Positions 32,867 to 44,382 of a stretch of DNA of 64,000 nucleotides are shown here, in pieces. This DNA comes from Amanita rubescens (Eukaryota > Basidiomycota > Agaricomycetes > Agaricales > Amanitaceae): assembly GCA_015039365.1 (NCBI GenBank), contig WION01000118.1, forward strand, positions 1 to 64,000, given 5' to 3'. How positions within the stretch are numbered: the stretch's first letter is position 1; each line of letters begins with the position of its first letter. The notes under the pieces are model-generated. The model searched no databases, was not told the origin of the DNA, and was given only the letters and a program-made list of their open reading frames with translations. The translations under genes and the position numbers were made by a program.

Positions 32867-33715
32867 ATGGGCGATGCATCTTCTCACGAGGACGACCTTG
32901 AACCTGAAGTAAGGCAGCCACACTCTTTGCGCCAGGCGAGTTGATTCATTTTATGCAGCGGCACATTTGTGTAGAAACCTTCGTTAAAATTTCCGGAGCG
33001 TCCTCGTCCGAACAAGTTGCTGATCGACTCAGCCCCCGTTCGTTGCAGCGTATCACAGAGCGCCTCGACCGCGCGCTAAGCCTTACTATTAATAGTGGGG
33101 GCCGCGATCCACCAGCTTCCCAATGTCGTTTATGTAAAATGGCAGTTAAAATTAACGAGTTAAGTTCATGTTCATAACAATTGATGCCCATTCCGACCTC
33201 ACCTCATGTAAATAGAGTGATAGAGGAAGTGGAGTGCCTCAGTATGAGCGAGAACTTATGCTGTTTCATGATCATTTGCATCATGACGTTCTTTCTCTGC
33301 CTACTTCAACCTGGTTATCGCCCTGTGGAGAGTAGCATTCAGGAAATTGAAGACGCACTTGCGCTAGTGAGTATATATTAACTTTTGAAGATCCGGAACT
33401 TAACAACGAGGGTTCAGGAAATTCTTGAGGCCCAACGTGTCAAGAAGAGAAAAATGCGACGGGAGCAGAAGATGCAAAGGAAGAAGAGAAGAGTTGTTTC
33501 AGTTGGCACCAGTATGCAAGATATCTTATCTCCCTCACCCCTCCACACTCCTTCTGAGTCCGATTCGAACATGTTCTCGAATGTTCACGATTCCGCTTTC
33601 GACTGGAACATCCGACCCTAGAATATCGCTGGGAACAAAGAATTACCCGGCCATCATCGGCGTTGGACGTTATCGCGTTATCTCTCGGATTTTTCATCAC
33701 TATCGCCACGCCGTG
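32867..33715 (+). pseudogene. Family 1 gene E, disrupted in the conserved motif
   Basis: Exons 1-3 are intact: 32867-32908, 32959-33158 (200 bases, RHICVETFVKISG ... CRLCKMAVKI) and 33216-33366. Exon 4 starts at 33418 and encodes a very basic stretch (KKRKMRREQKMQRKKRR), then MFSNVHDSAFDWN. A TAG at 33619 then interrupts the motif exactly where INN is expected; NIAGNKE follows the stop in frame. The hydrophobic tail (ALSLGFFITIATP, ending at a TGA at 33713) is in a third frame. Stop plus frameshift indicates a pseudogene, or a soluble short form if translated. Confidence 0.7.
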
Positions 33716-34154
33716 ACTTTCATCACCTATATGCCACTCTATTCTCGTCGCTCAGACTTGAAGTCTCATCAGTCACCTCCGACCCGCATCCCATTACACT
33801 CGATCTTGGATTGGACGAGTAATTCTGGTCGGTGTCCCCTGACACTGTGTTGTCACGTTTACTAGCATGTCCATGACCGCTAGTATCGTACGTTGCTCAT
33901 TCAACGACTGTGTCGCACAATTCTCTCTATGACGATTCCCCATCGCTCCTTCAGCTTCAATCCTGCCAAAATGCTACATTCGTGTCGGAATTACAGGAGC
34001 ATAGTTTTTGTACAGAAGACTTAGTTCACTCACTATGTGATACTGTACCGTAAGTGTACAATGTTGTACTCCGACGTTATTTGTATGGCATGGGCAATGT
34101 AAAGAATTCATAGATGAAGAAAGCATATACTAAGAGTCATACATCAACAGCAAC
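33716..34154. other. Spacer between E and J (convergent)
   Basis: I see no supported gene. E and J point towards each other, so this stretch holds only their 3' ends. Confidence 0.4.
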
Positions 34155-34835
34155 TTAACAGACACTCGTAAATGTGATCGGGCAATTCCCAAACTCAGTG
34201 TCACGCTCTAATTTCATCCTCTGTGGACCGTCATGGTTCCTTTTCCATTCTAATTCGGCCTTTTTGGATCGTTAAACTTATCAATGCAGAGAGAAAGGGT
34301 GGCAAACCTCCAACAAGGTCTTCAGGGCATATATTTTCCCATCCAGTGCGCTAGATTCTCTGTTCATGTTCCATATCCATTGAAATATGGGGCGACTTGC
34401 TTCGTTTCGAACGTAAGCAAGTAAGTCCTCCATTAATCTGTTTTACTCGTTCCTGAACACTGCTTCGGAGTATAAATAATACGGCTTACTTCAATAAGCT
34501 TGTTGCAATGTCCGACATGAAATTAGTATGTGGAGGACATTCGGCTAGTTGGGCGAGTTGAACGATTATAGATGCCTGATCGAGTAACCGCCGGCTCCGT
34601 GGCATGTCGCGGAGAGCGGCTGATATGGTCGCTTTACATTCTTCATAACGGTCGTGAGCTACGCTGAGCGTGCGAGCGATGCGGATATCCTGTGTCTGAA
34701 TGTAAAAGTTTTGCTATCCAGGTAGAAAACACTCACTGTGCTTTCCGTGTTTTGTGATGTCTGCAAGACTTCTCCGCCTAGCGGGAGAATGACAATGCGA
34801 GATATTACATTTGAGAGGTAACCGAGGATGGTCAT
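34155..34835 (-). CDS. Family 2 gene J: small helical protein
   Basis: Exons (5' to 3') are 34835-34737, 34689-34490, 34437-34308 and 34259-34155, giving 177 residues with phases 0, 2, 0. Exon 1 is MTILGYLSNVISRIVILPLG and more. Exon 2 (200 bases) has RIARTLSVAHDRYEEC ... HTNFMSDIATSLLK. Exon 3 (130 bases) has DLLAYVRNEASRPIFQWIWN ... LDGKIYALKTLLE. Exon 4 starts AELEWKR. Exon 2 and 3 lengths are identical in gene L. There is no CxxC, no INNVAGD motif and no C-terminal membrane tail. The protein is probably all-helical. It is divergent from gene I with about 745 bases between them. The function is unknown. Confidence 0.75.
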
Positions 34836-35580
34836 TCTGTACGTTCAAATTGAGATCGGTGCATTTCGGAGCTACAAGTGAGAATGTCTTTATATTCCGA
34901 GTTTATCTTGCTGCTTACCACCATAGTACAAATCAGCCATGCGCTGTCGGCACGTCGAAAGTTACTCTCTTTGGAGATGATCAGAAGTTTCAATAGGTCG
35001 ATATGGTCAAAGATGCTGAATTGACGCGCAAAGCTGTGTTCGACCTGAACCAAATAGAATTGTGGTACTATATGTATACGTTGAACGTCATGACGTGAAG
35101 TTGACACGTGGAGCGGCTCACATGAGATCATGTGGACGTTTTCAATTTCACCGAGTCAGTTTCACACGGGTTCCATCACCGATAAGCTGTCATTCAACTT
35201 GTTCTTTTTCTTCCCAAGCATTGGTCCTCGCCATAACTAGAATGTCAAGTGCTGCTGGGACAGGACACCGGCATAGATAGCGTGCCAGTGGCGTATCAAT
35301 GCTAGTTCCTATCACAAAGTTTCAGGACGACATCACCAGCACCGCGCGATGTGCACGAGGCGATAGAAGTTTAGAAATTGGAAAGGCCTTTGACCGTCCC
35401 GGCCCCATGATACACGCATGTTATGGTTGTTAGCAGTGGCACACAACATAATCCGGTTTGCGATACATTAATAAAGCGCTATAGTACCTCGTCAGGTAGC
35501 CGAGCGTTTCTGTGTTCTCTTTTCCTGGAAACCACTGGCACCTGCGTATAAGTCCTCTGGATCACTTTCCCCTGGTCTTG
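34836..35580. other. Shared upstream region of divergent genes J and I
   Basis: No gene is supported. The stretch lies between the starts of J (minus) and I (plus), so it probably holds both promoters. The same layout recurs between L and H (47953-49086). Confidence 0.4.
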
Positions 35581-36107
35581 ATGGGCGTATCCTTGAGCAC
35601 TCAGACATCCTCTTGCACGGTGCGCAGTTCCATTTCGTGTGCAATGGGCCTCAACCAAACTGACATAAACATGCATAGTCACATGTGTGCGTTAAGCTGT
35701 TCGTGGAGACATATGGGATCATTGGCGCGTTGAGATATGAGCTACAAAGCCAGAACACAGCTGAGACGCAGCCCATCTTACGTCGCCTGGATGAAATAGT
35801 GGCAATGCTTAAGAAGGCGCAGAACGATGAAATATCTAATGATATGCATCCAAGGACTTGCATAATGTGTCGCGAGCTACCGAATGTGACGCTGTAGGTA
35901 TTTGATCTGTTGCAGGCATACTTGGCAGGCTAACTTCGATCAAAGGAAATTAAGACAATATCACTATAATACTTTATCGAGAGATTTGGAGACCGCTGTT
36001 GAAGATCTGTACAAGCAACTTTCTTCCGTACGTATGCTGAACATGCTGCCATGAATCTGAACCTAGTTTTGCAATAGGTTATAATACCTTCCGAACTTGA
36101 GAACTAG
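35581..36107 (+). CDS. Family 1 gene I: short form without motif or membrane tail
   Basis: Exons are 35581-35619 (39 bases), 35679-35893, 35946-36027 and 36078-36107, giving 121 residues with phases 0, 2, 0. Exon 2 starts SHVCVKLFVETYG and ends CIMCRELPNVT, so the H-x-C and C-x-x-C pairs of family 1 are kept. The second intron (35894-35945) has a good branch-like GGCTAAC. Exon 4 is only VIIPSELEN and a stop, so the INNVAGD motif and hydrophobic tail are absent. In this it resembles family 2, whose last exon is also short. It may be a soluble version, or a gene shortened by mutation. Introns are 50-59 bases. Confidence 0.62.
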
Positions 36108-36452
36108 TAATTCATAATAATCACACGCGATTTCAGGGCGTGCTGGTTGCGTAAGAAACACGTTGAAGCGTGAGAGTCGCGAGTAAATTGTATTTGTAAA
36201 TTCCGAGATTAGGAAACGACGCTATGCATCTCATAATCGCCACTGGGGCTTGCTTGAAGCTTTCCGTTTATCTGCGAGAGTCAAACGATAGAGTTCTGAA
36301 TGGATTTATCGCAGTTATGTCCTCCGAATCTTCGACAAGTCTACTGAATACCTCGTGTTCACGTCCTGATTGGCTTTGAACTTTCTGAATCGGTGAGACG
36401 CCCTGCCTATATAAGGAGCAATTTATGATACCCAATCCCTCTTGCGGGGTGA
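36108..36452 (+). other. Upstream region of gene F
   Basis: No gene is seen. TATATAAG at 36408-36415, 45 bases before the F start, is a probable TATA box. Confidence 0.5.
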
Positions 36453-37249
36453 ATGGCGTTTCCTGTGAGTGATTCAGTCGGTCCCTTACCACGTCCATGC
36501 TCACACAAATCATCAGGAACACGCGTGCATCGAGTCACTCGCGAAATACGGAGCAAACCTTTCGGGGCGAGAAAACGTGGCCAAGCAACCCGTATTTATT
36601 CAACGGCTTTCCACCGCCCTTGAAAGAGCCTATACAGTTCGCATCAGCTGCGGCATCAAGCCACAAGAGGACTGTTGCTTGTGCCAGATAGCAAACAAGA
36701 TAAATACGTGAGTATATCGTAACCGCTAAAGCCTATCTGCTTGAATTACGAGACTAGCGTTGCCGACCGCGCAAGCCATCTGCAAGTTAATGAACGTTCC
36801 TGGAGGAGGTTCCTAGGATACTTCTCCATATATTCGTCCGACCAGCTCAATCATGCGCTGGAGGGAGATTGTTATAACCTCATACAAATTCTGGAGGTAG
36901 GAACTCGGCGGGGCTCACTTGTATGGGCAGCTGAAGCATTCGCTTACAGGCCTATTGCAGTCAAACGTTGACTAACCACGCGTTAGCTACGTTTGTCACA
37001 GCACACCAGGCGGTAAACCAACCGTCCCCCTCGAGTGTTCCAACCGTGATCGCTAGCGAGATGTTCAAAAACGCATGCGATATTAACATCAAGGAAGGCA
37101 GGATAAACAACATTGCGGGCGATGTGGACATGTACATGCATCTCGCTTCACCAACGACCAACGACTGGAAGTTGCCAGTGGGACCTCTGCTAATGCTCTT
37201 CGCGGTGGCTGCCTGTTCTTTGACCCTGGCCATCGTTTCCAAGAATTGA
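36453..37249 (+). CDS. Family 1 gene F: HxC/CxxC protein with C-terminal tail anchor
   Basis: Exons are 36453-36464, 36517-36707, 36758-36896 and 36950-37249, giving 213 residues with phases 0, 2, 0. The first exon is only MAFP; an upstream ATG at 36425 has the wrong phase. Exon 2 starts EHACIESLAKYGANLSG and ends CCLCQIANKIN. Exon 3 has VNERSWRRFLGYFSIY. Exon 4 has MFKNACDINIKEG and RINNIAGDVDMY, then a tail (LLMLFAVAACSLTLAIV). It has the same total length as gene H, and the exon 2 starts are closely alike (SLAKYGAN against SLTKYAGN), so F and H are likely duplicates. The function is unknown. Confidence 0.78.
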
Positions 37250-37801
37250 CGAGTTCAATCCCATACTCTCTCTTTTTCATGAAATCACTACCGTGTCACC
37301 TTTTCGCTTTCCATTCTTTCTTTCATCCTGGAGATGCAATTGTACTGGATGCGTGTATGAAACTTCGTTTATGTTAGTCTTATTTAATTATTGAATTCAT
37401 TTTTCCTACTGGAGCGAAACGGTTGTTGTATTCTATTACTTTGCCTTGTGGTATTCTAGAAGGGGTAGCCAATTTTAGGAATATTCAGGGCAGTTTACGT
37501 GTTTCCGGATTTAAAATTATTCGGTTCCCAGGCATCGGAGTTAACCATACACGTGTCATCTCGTGTCATGCGTATCGGTGCGAGGACCGAGGTACATAAG
37601 TAGTTTTACGTGCCATCAGCCACATGGTCACTAGCGCTCAGCTCTGATTCCCCCTCTAATATCCGTCAAACTGCGATCTTCCTTAGGCTGTTCGAGGTCT
37701 CCGCCTCCATAGTAGTTTTCTTACAATCGGATGGCTTTGGTGGAATCGATAATACGACTGATAGATATCTTCGGATGGACTGCCGCCGGGCCAGACCACA
37801 G
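37250..37801. other. Spacer between F and K
   Basis: No gene is supported. The first exon of K should lie at its right end but could not be placed. Confidence 0.4.
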
Positions 37802-38356
37802 TAAAAATGCGCATCCTCGAGTACGTGTTTAACGCTCTGAGGCGTTGATTCTCAATGATAAGCCCCATGTAGGACCCCCAAGTAATCATTACTGACCTTG
37901 TAGACTGTTCACGAGAGCGTTATGACCGATTCATGAATCTGATTTCGACTGCTACCAGAGGAATGCCCGGGAGCGAGCGACTACAACAGCATGCTGGCGA
38001 TATCATGGATCTTGCGGAGCGAGCTCGACAAGCTCCCTATACGAACTTTATGCCCGATATCGCAAAAGGCTTGCTACAGTACGTTCTCTAACCATGTTGA
38101 TTCAGCTGATTTCAGGTGGGGGAGTATAGATTAATGGACGAGGTATTGTTGTATGCCGAATACGAAACAAGTCATTTTATTTTTCGCTTGACTTGGAACA
38201 TGGAAAAGCAAGCAATTCGCATTGGAAGGGAAGATGCAGGCTTTACGGGTTCTGTTGGAGGTGAGTCGTCCACGATATATGGGATTATAAACTTGTGATC
38301 AATGATGATGATAGGCTGAATTGGAGTGGAAGCGGAGAGAAGATTGTGGACCATAA
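37802..38356 (+). pseudogene. Family 2 gene K, frameshifted
   Basis: The family 2 parts are clear: MPGSERLQQHAGDIMDLAER and TNFMPDIAKGLLQ in exon 2 (ending 38078), LLYAEYETSHFIFRLTWNM in exon 3 (38130-38260), and AELEWKRRED in exon 4 (38315-38356). Exon 3 is 131 bases, one more than the 130 of J, L and M. After the extra base the conserved LEGKMQALRVLLE is found only in a shifted frame. The start of exon 2 is also disturbed: no known acceptor gives the right phase, and about 60 bases seem inserted. The first exon was not found. It follows gene F as M follows H. Confidence 0.68.
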
Positions 38357-39670
38357 TTCGCAGCAGGTTGTGTTCTGCGTCTTTACTACTAACCACCCAT
38401 CAATACGCCCAAAAGTACCTATTCACTCTGATTAATCTTCTTTTGCAGTCGCTAGTGCTTCGTTATTTTTATTCTGCCATCTATTGTCTTGTTTTATCCT
38501 GCTTGTAGACTCCGCATTATCCTCCGAACCCACTCAAAACTTGGTTACTTGCTAATCTATTGTAATTTGTCGTCATCGGAACTTCGAAGGGATAAGATCC
38601 GGGCCAGCCAGCTCAGACCCAGTGATACGAAAACGAGACCGATTGACATAAAAGGGAGTTGTGAGAATACTTGCGAGTGCATGATACAAGACGAGATGAA
38701 TGCGAAAGAGACTGAAAGCAAGCATGATCATCAGTTGCGCCTCCACTGCCGTTGCTGCGCTCGACGCACGAGCCAGCCGGCGTCTGGGTTGATGTATGCA
38801 CGCGGCGCGCGCGCCGCTGATGATTTTATCCCAGTGAGCTTCGGGGAGGTCTTTGAGCATGGAGACAAAGAGTCACCCATTCTCCGGTTTTCCAGTGCTC
38901 AAGTGCAAAGCTCAGCTTATCCTCATCATTAATCGCGAAGAAGACAGAACTGGAGTTACGCACCACTTGCATTGGGTGAATCAAGGCAAAATCATCTATA
39001 CCATCAAGGTGGGCGAGGTGCGAGAAGGCGAAGGTTCGTAGGACGAGGTCATTTAAGGACGGCTTGTGCAAGAAAGGAAAATTGTGGGGATGCAGGATAA
39101 AGAACGAGGCCTAGAGATAAATCTTTAGTTTTTTAAGCGTGCGGACGATGTACAGTGCAGACCACACCAGTATTAGTTTACTTGATGAACGAGCATGGTC
39201 ATTCTCCACGTGGAGGTACACACGAGCTTCGTTGGTAATTTTACCCCCAGTCGAAATCTTTGGGACCTTCGAAACCGCGAGTGGTTGGCGAGTCGTGACG
39301 CGAGACGAGGGGGGGACACAAAAAAGTGTTATTATTCAATCAGGAATATAGAAAACTCATATATGGGTGGAATTAATTCAGTAAACTCCATGTTGCGTCT
39401 AAAAGGCCTGCAGAGCATTTACCTTCGGCGCGAGTTGAAGGATTGTGCGTGTGGCGTTTACCTGACGACTATATTGTTTATGCGACTCCCCGTTTTGGGA
39501 TTTCCGTCGTCTGTCGACCGATCTGCAAGAACGAGTAGCGAAAGTCTCCAGTCACGGTCACGATAGTCACATGTCACAATCCACCCAGCAAGTAGCTCTG
39601 AGCGCGTGGCCGCCATGCTGGCTAGCTGCTTCATATATCTTCCTGCATCTCCCATCCCATCTCCCCTCTC
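38357..39670. other. Gene-free stretch between K and G
   Basis: I see no supported gene. ORFs of 100-150 codons here (about 38489-38932 and 39195-39566) have no motif, no matching splice sites and no similarity to the neighbours. Confidence 0.4.
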
Positions 39671-40878
39671 ATGAAGGACGAAGCAGGTACCCTACCCTCT
39701 TCCGGAATTGAAGAAGAGGTGAGCTATTACCCTCTAGAGTACATCCCGCGAAAATTCATGATCGACAGGGACATGTGTGCATAAACGCTCTTCTAGAGCT
39801 TGCGGCGCAGTTCTCACATCCTCGATCAGCGTATGATTATAGTCCCACCCTTCACAGTGTCACAGCCCGCCTCCAAGATGCGCTAGATATTGCTATTAGC
39901 GGTAACCAGCTGCCAGCTTCGCGATGTCCCCTATGCCCAATAGCACTCGAACTTATTCAGTAAATACATTCACTGTCTAACAGATGCGCTCCCATTCTTA
40001 CTATCTATTACTAGAATTCAGAATGAAGCGAATGATCTCGCTCGGAACGAGAACCGATGGTGCTCCATACTTAGATACATGCTAACCTTTGCGCTTCACG
40101 GACTTCGTTCCGCCAAACAAACCAGAATGGAAAATAGGCTTAAGAATATTGATTATCGGCTTGGGGAGGTAAGCAGATCAAACTGGATCGAAACCGGGAC
40201 CCAACATCTTGCATCCAGCAAATCATAGATGGTCATAGGAGGACGACTTACAATACAGATAACATGACCTCTTTAGCCACGCGCTTGGATGTCAATGATG
40301 TCTCATCATTCCCGACCAGCGCGTCCCACAGCTCAAGTATGTTTGATAACGCACATGGAGCCAATGTCGCACATACCACAATAAACAATGTCGCTGGCGA
40401 CTTGTACTATGTGCGACTGAGCCAGTGGATCCTGTTGCCGCTAGGTTTTATTGCTCTTATATTTTTGCGCCTAATCATGGAATTCTCCCTAATTTATGAA
40501 GGATCCATCTCCTGGGTCGTTCTTTCAGCCATTTCGAGGGATGCTACATATTCCCGTGCTAGACGTGGGGAGGATTGGGTCTCTACGGCTCAGAAGGATG
40601 TGGTATGTACGTTTGATATAGTAAATATCTCGGATATCGTGTATTCTTCGCCCTTATTTAATATAGGAGGAGTGCGGCAGCAGGAGACGCAGCGAGATAA
40701 CAAGCCAGCGGAGATAATGTGGCATCGCCGAGTGGCCAAAACTATTTGCGCGCAGGTTTGTCAAGTCGCGCGTCGGCTACTTAAAAGCGTCAGTCTACGG
40801 TGGCTTAAGTTTGTAGGCAGGGATAGCGCACGCGATACGATACCTGTCCTCGGCGCTGAAAACAAAGGCGCGTTGTAG
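39671..40878 (+). CDS. Family 1 gene G, with unusual extension after the membrane segment
   Basis: Exons are 39671-39718, 39769-39959, 40015-40168 and 40219-40878; phases are 0, 2, 0. Exon 2 starts GHVCINALLELAAQ and ends CPLCPIALELIQ. Exon 3 has NENRWCSILRYMLTFALHG. Exon 4 has MFDNAHGANVAHT and TINNVAGDLYYV, then a hydrophobic segment (WILLPLGFIALIFLRLI). Other members stop within about 15 residues of this segment, but G reads on for about 135 more residues to a stop at 40878, without recognisable motif. This may be a lost stop codon, a missed intron, or a true extracytoplasmic extension. The N-terminal part is secure. Confidence 0.7.
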
Positions 40879-41050
40879 GTATACTTCGTGGAGGTAGAAG
40901 CTGTTTCGATCGTTTCGAACGATGTGTCTGGACAGCGATGCGCCTCGTAGTAAGCGGTTTTTTGATAGCTGGAATCGGAGGACGAACATGGTTGAAGAAT
41001 GTCATCCGAACCAAGGCCATACGAGGAATTCAGCTTGTTATATGCATCAT

Positions 41051-41532
41051 TCAAGACGATTCGACGGTGGATATAAGCTACGGTAGGTTCAAGCTACCCA
41101 ATACTTAAGTTGTCAATGAATTTAAATTATAAACTGACTTACCCGGTTGACTTTTTCTTGAAGTTGCCTCACGTCTCTCTCAAGTCCCGTCACCTTTCTC
41201 TCAAGGACCCCGTTTAACGCTCTGAAAGTTTTTGAATCTTTCTCAAGTTTCTTGTTTAATGCTCTGACAGTTGTTAAATATTTCTCATAGGCACCAATGT
41301 GTTCCTCAAGGCGTTCTTCAAGGTGTTTTATCTGTACCTTGAGCTCCGCCTTATACTTGAGAAAGTCGTTTTGTACCTGGACTCGAACTGGGGGATTCAT
41401 TTTTGTATCTGACGTGCCAATCCGGAGAAAAAGTTATCTGGGCTTACGTTGATAACTGGGCGTGGTATTGTAATGTCTCAGTCTCTCAGCCATCAGTTTA
41501 GTAGCTTTCAAGTTATGGACATCAGTATTGAT
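41051..41532 (-). CDS. Coiled-coil protein, 5' end not fixed
   Basis: Exons (5' to 3') are 41532-41448, 41408-41143 and 41077-41051, joined in frame; introns are 39 and 65 bases. The central exon is strongly heptad-like: KAELKVQIKHLEERLEEH, then ALNKKLEKDSKTFRALNG and VTGLERDVRQLQEKV. The protein ends LISTVESS. A start could be the ATG inside the first exon (MAERLRHYN), or further exons may lie upstream. It probably forms a coiled coil. I see no relation to family 1 or 2 beyond being helical. Confidence 0.55.
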
Positions 41533-42833
41533 CTGGAATAGAAAGGTTATTGAGACACACCTCCAAAATGATGGGGCCAGATTCTAGTGCTAAAATGAGC
41601 AAGTAATTCAATGACGAGCATGGTAGTGTCTCAGACCTGCCAATGGGTGCCATCCGTTCAACTTTCACATTACTGCATCAGCATTGAATTGAAGGAAAAG
41701 TGACTTGGACACACCTCAAAAATAATATTCACTAGTAATAGCGAGTGGAAGGTTGGTGGTAATGCAACGTGAAAGGTGAGGGTTTTACTACGTGCGATCC
41801 GACGCCACCAGCCACGTGATCATCATGCGATGACGTACTTTTTTACCTTCGTCTGCTCTCGTCTCATTACTTTCTTACGCCCGCATTCGCGGCACAACCC
41901 GCAACGATGCTTCACGCAGCTTTCGAGATTGATAGCATCGTTGTCCCGTAACCAATACATTGTCATCATCACATAGTAATGTCTAGGCTCGTGACCAACC
42001 GCTTCAAAACTCCGCTGATGCTACGTGAGTCCTCGCTGTTTGTTGGCCTGATCCACGTTCGTAAGCTTTGCGGCGTCATTATTTCCCTCAGGTTGCTTTC
42101 TCTTCCCTGACGCGGCTCTCGTTGTGACACCTCCGACGTTCAGCTTCTTCATCGGTTTTCCTTGAGAGGCTGACGACTAATCTCCTCATTGTCGTGAATG
42201 ATTAGATCTAGACACGTGGGAAAGACGTACCGATGTCCCGTCGTCCGTCTTCTTTGTCGAAACACTTCAGTTATTCATCATCCAAGTTGGTCTTGCCAGT
42301 ACTTCGTAAACGGTTTACAGCTGGCACGCCCGTCGATGTGGCAGATTCCTTTTGGGCCGTCGATTCCTGGATAGCACCACTAACGAGCGATGGGTTAGTA
42401 ATTGGACAAGCAAATGCACGCTAGCGAGCGGGCCGATAAGGATCAAGACTCGCTCCAATCTCTTCGCGGCCTTGCTCGAACGTTGATTCCTTGCTTTCTT
42501 TTCGTTTGTAAGTACAAAACCGTCTGAGTCAACGGTACTATGCCTGATTCTCGTGATTCGATAGTCAGGGTGTCGCGGTAATTTTGACCGGTAGTTCGAA
42601 ACTTAATCAGGTATCGCAACCTCAGCTGTTGACAGGATCATATCCACCACCAAGTGAAGAGAGAATCTGCGTGGGAAGGTGTTGAGCGGTTATCCGTGTG
42701 ATCCTTCACGCTGAATGCCAGTGTCCTATTCAAGTGGGTTCATCACTTCGGAAAAGGGAAGATACAAAAAATAATGCGAATATGTAACAAACGATCGATA
42801 ACGACAGTTGAACTTCTTCATATACTTCACACC
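41533..42833. other. Gene-free stretch with a diverged direct repeat
   Basis: About 41520-41575 and 41670-41735 share GACACACCTC with similar flanks (CAGTATTGATCTGGAAT against CAGCATTGAATTGAAGG). The repeat may be a partial duplication of an exon/intron edge of the coiled-coil gene. From 41780 to 42833 I see no supported gene. Confidence 0.4.
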
Positions 42834-44382
42834 TCACGAGTCTGCTATTCTGGAGTACCCTAGTGCTCCAAGAACATGCGAAAAGTCCAGACTATGCTCC
42901 TCCCCATTCTTTTGGACGGTATAGAGTCCAAGTGAGAGAAAAATCATAGCCGTTGTCAAGGCCGCGCCATATATAGCAACAAGATGCTTGGGATTGTAGC
43001 TATAGATCAGTTGTGTCACCCTGCATTCCGTTTGCAATTGTGTCATATAGGTCGTATCCAAAGGTGAAAATTGACCTGAGAGAAGGCTGAGGCTGACGTT
43101 CTGCGTAAGCGAGGGCAGGGAAGTCGTTAAATTCGACCACTTGAAAGTGCTGGTATCATTGGGAATATCGGGACTCCAGTGCAACAACGGACTGTAGCCA
43201 ACAATCAGGGTCGAGCCTTCGTTAAGATCGTCCCATAATAAGTGCAAAACAATGGGTCCAGTGAAGGCTTGCCCGATGGCTACAATGAGTCCATTAAGCT
43301 GAACGTCCGATGGATCAGGGTCGCTTCCGAGAATTGCAGAAAGACGGGGGCCGGGTGTGATATTGAGGATGTCAATGTGAGAGGAGAAATTGTCGTGCTG
43401 AACTAGAACATCATAATGAGCCCGGAATGCATGACAGCTGACGGCCACCGGTGGATTCATATGTGGTACAACACTAAGATCGTGTTTTACAACACCATCT
43501 CGGGTCGCCACTGTCAACACATATTCGTCCTCCCGAGTCAGAGTGCCATTGAATAACGGGTACCAATAGGTGCCATCACTAAAAGGCAAGTTGGTTGCGA
43601 AATCGTAGGTGCCATTGACATCAGACGAACAGTCGAGCGCAGCGCCCGTAAAACTGACCTGGTAGCTGCAAACACCACAAGGACTAGGGACCGGCAGGTA
43701 GGAACCGCCAGTTATGACATTGTTCACAACGGCTGTTGTTGGGATTGTCGGGTTATGTATGTATTGGTTTTGTTTCGGATCATCAGTATAGATATAGGTC
43801 TGTGCCAGATATGCCATGCTGATATTGGGGGAGGAGATGTTACAAGGCTGGATGAGTGGGCCTGACACAGGGATAATGGAGGCGGGCACGAAGATGGGGA
43901 TGGCAATCATGGTCATCATCGTGAGCGAAGAAAAAGCCAGTCCGGGCGCACGAAGCCATGTTGGAAGTGCAGAGAATGAAAAAGGATTCCCTTGGGCTGC
44001 GGCCAACGGCGCGTCAAGTTCGTTAGCCTTGCTAACATCATGCGCTTCCTTCCATAAAAAGAAGCATTGAGCAAAGGTTACACCGATAGTGCTGACGAAG
44101 AAAAACTTGACGATTTGGCTTAGAGCGTTGCTTAGAGCGTTCACGTATGATTGTCGGTGGATGTGCACTCCAGAGATGGAGACATCGCGAGGAATGGGCT
44201 TTCCGGAAAGGTAGCTTCCGAGACAATGATGTAGAAAGGCGAATATAGTTCCCAAGACGACGAACGCTACGAGTTTAAAGCGTTGGCCCCACTTCGACGA
44301 TCGTGCATTGCGTTCTTCGGGATCGTAGTGAATGTGAAGTCATTTATAGACGACTACCAGCACACATACCTCCGCCAAGCAT
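42834..44382 (-). CDS. Multi-spanning membrane protein with large extracellular region
   Basis: Exons are 44382-44370 (MLGG and one base) and 44314-42834, separated by a 55-base intron; the result is 497 residues. Hydrophobic spans are at about 15-38 (LVAFVVLGTIFAFLHHCLG), 70-92 (IVKFFFVSTIGVTFAQCFF), 125-150 (LTMMTMIAIPIFVPASI) and near the C terminus (YGAALTTAMIFLSLGLY). Between spans 3 and 4 is a region of about 300 residues with many N-glycosylation sites (NIS, NGT, NFS, NDT, NLT, NVS). The layout matches a large fungal family of uncharacterised membrane proteins, sometimes misnamed formylmethionine-deformylase-like. It is likely at the cell surface. The function is unknown. Confidence 0.78.

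Noticed and set aside
38489..38932. 147-codon ORF between K and G
   Set aside because: It has mixed composition with many Cys and Arg, no splice support, no similarity to neighbours, and an overlapping open frame on the other strand.
39195..39566. 123-codon ORF upstream of G
   Set aside because: No motif and atypical composition; likely chance.
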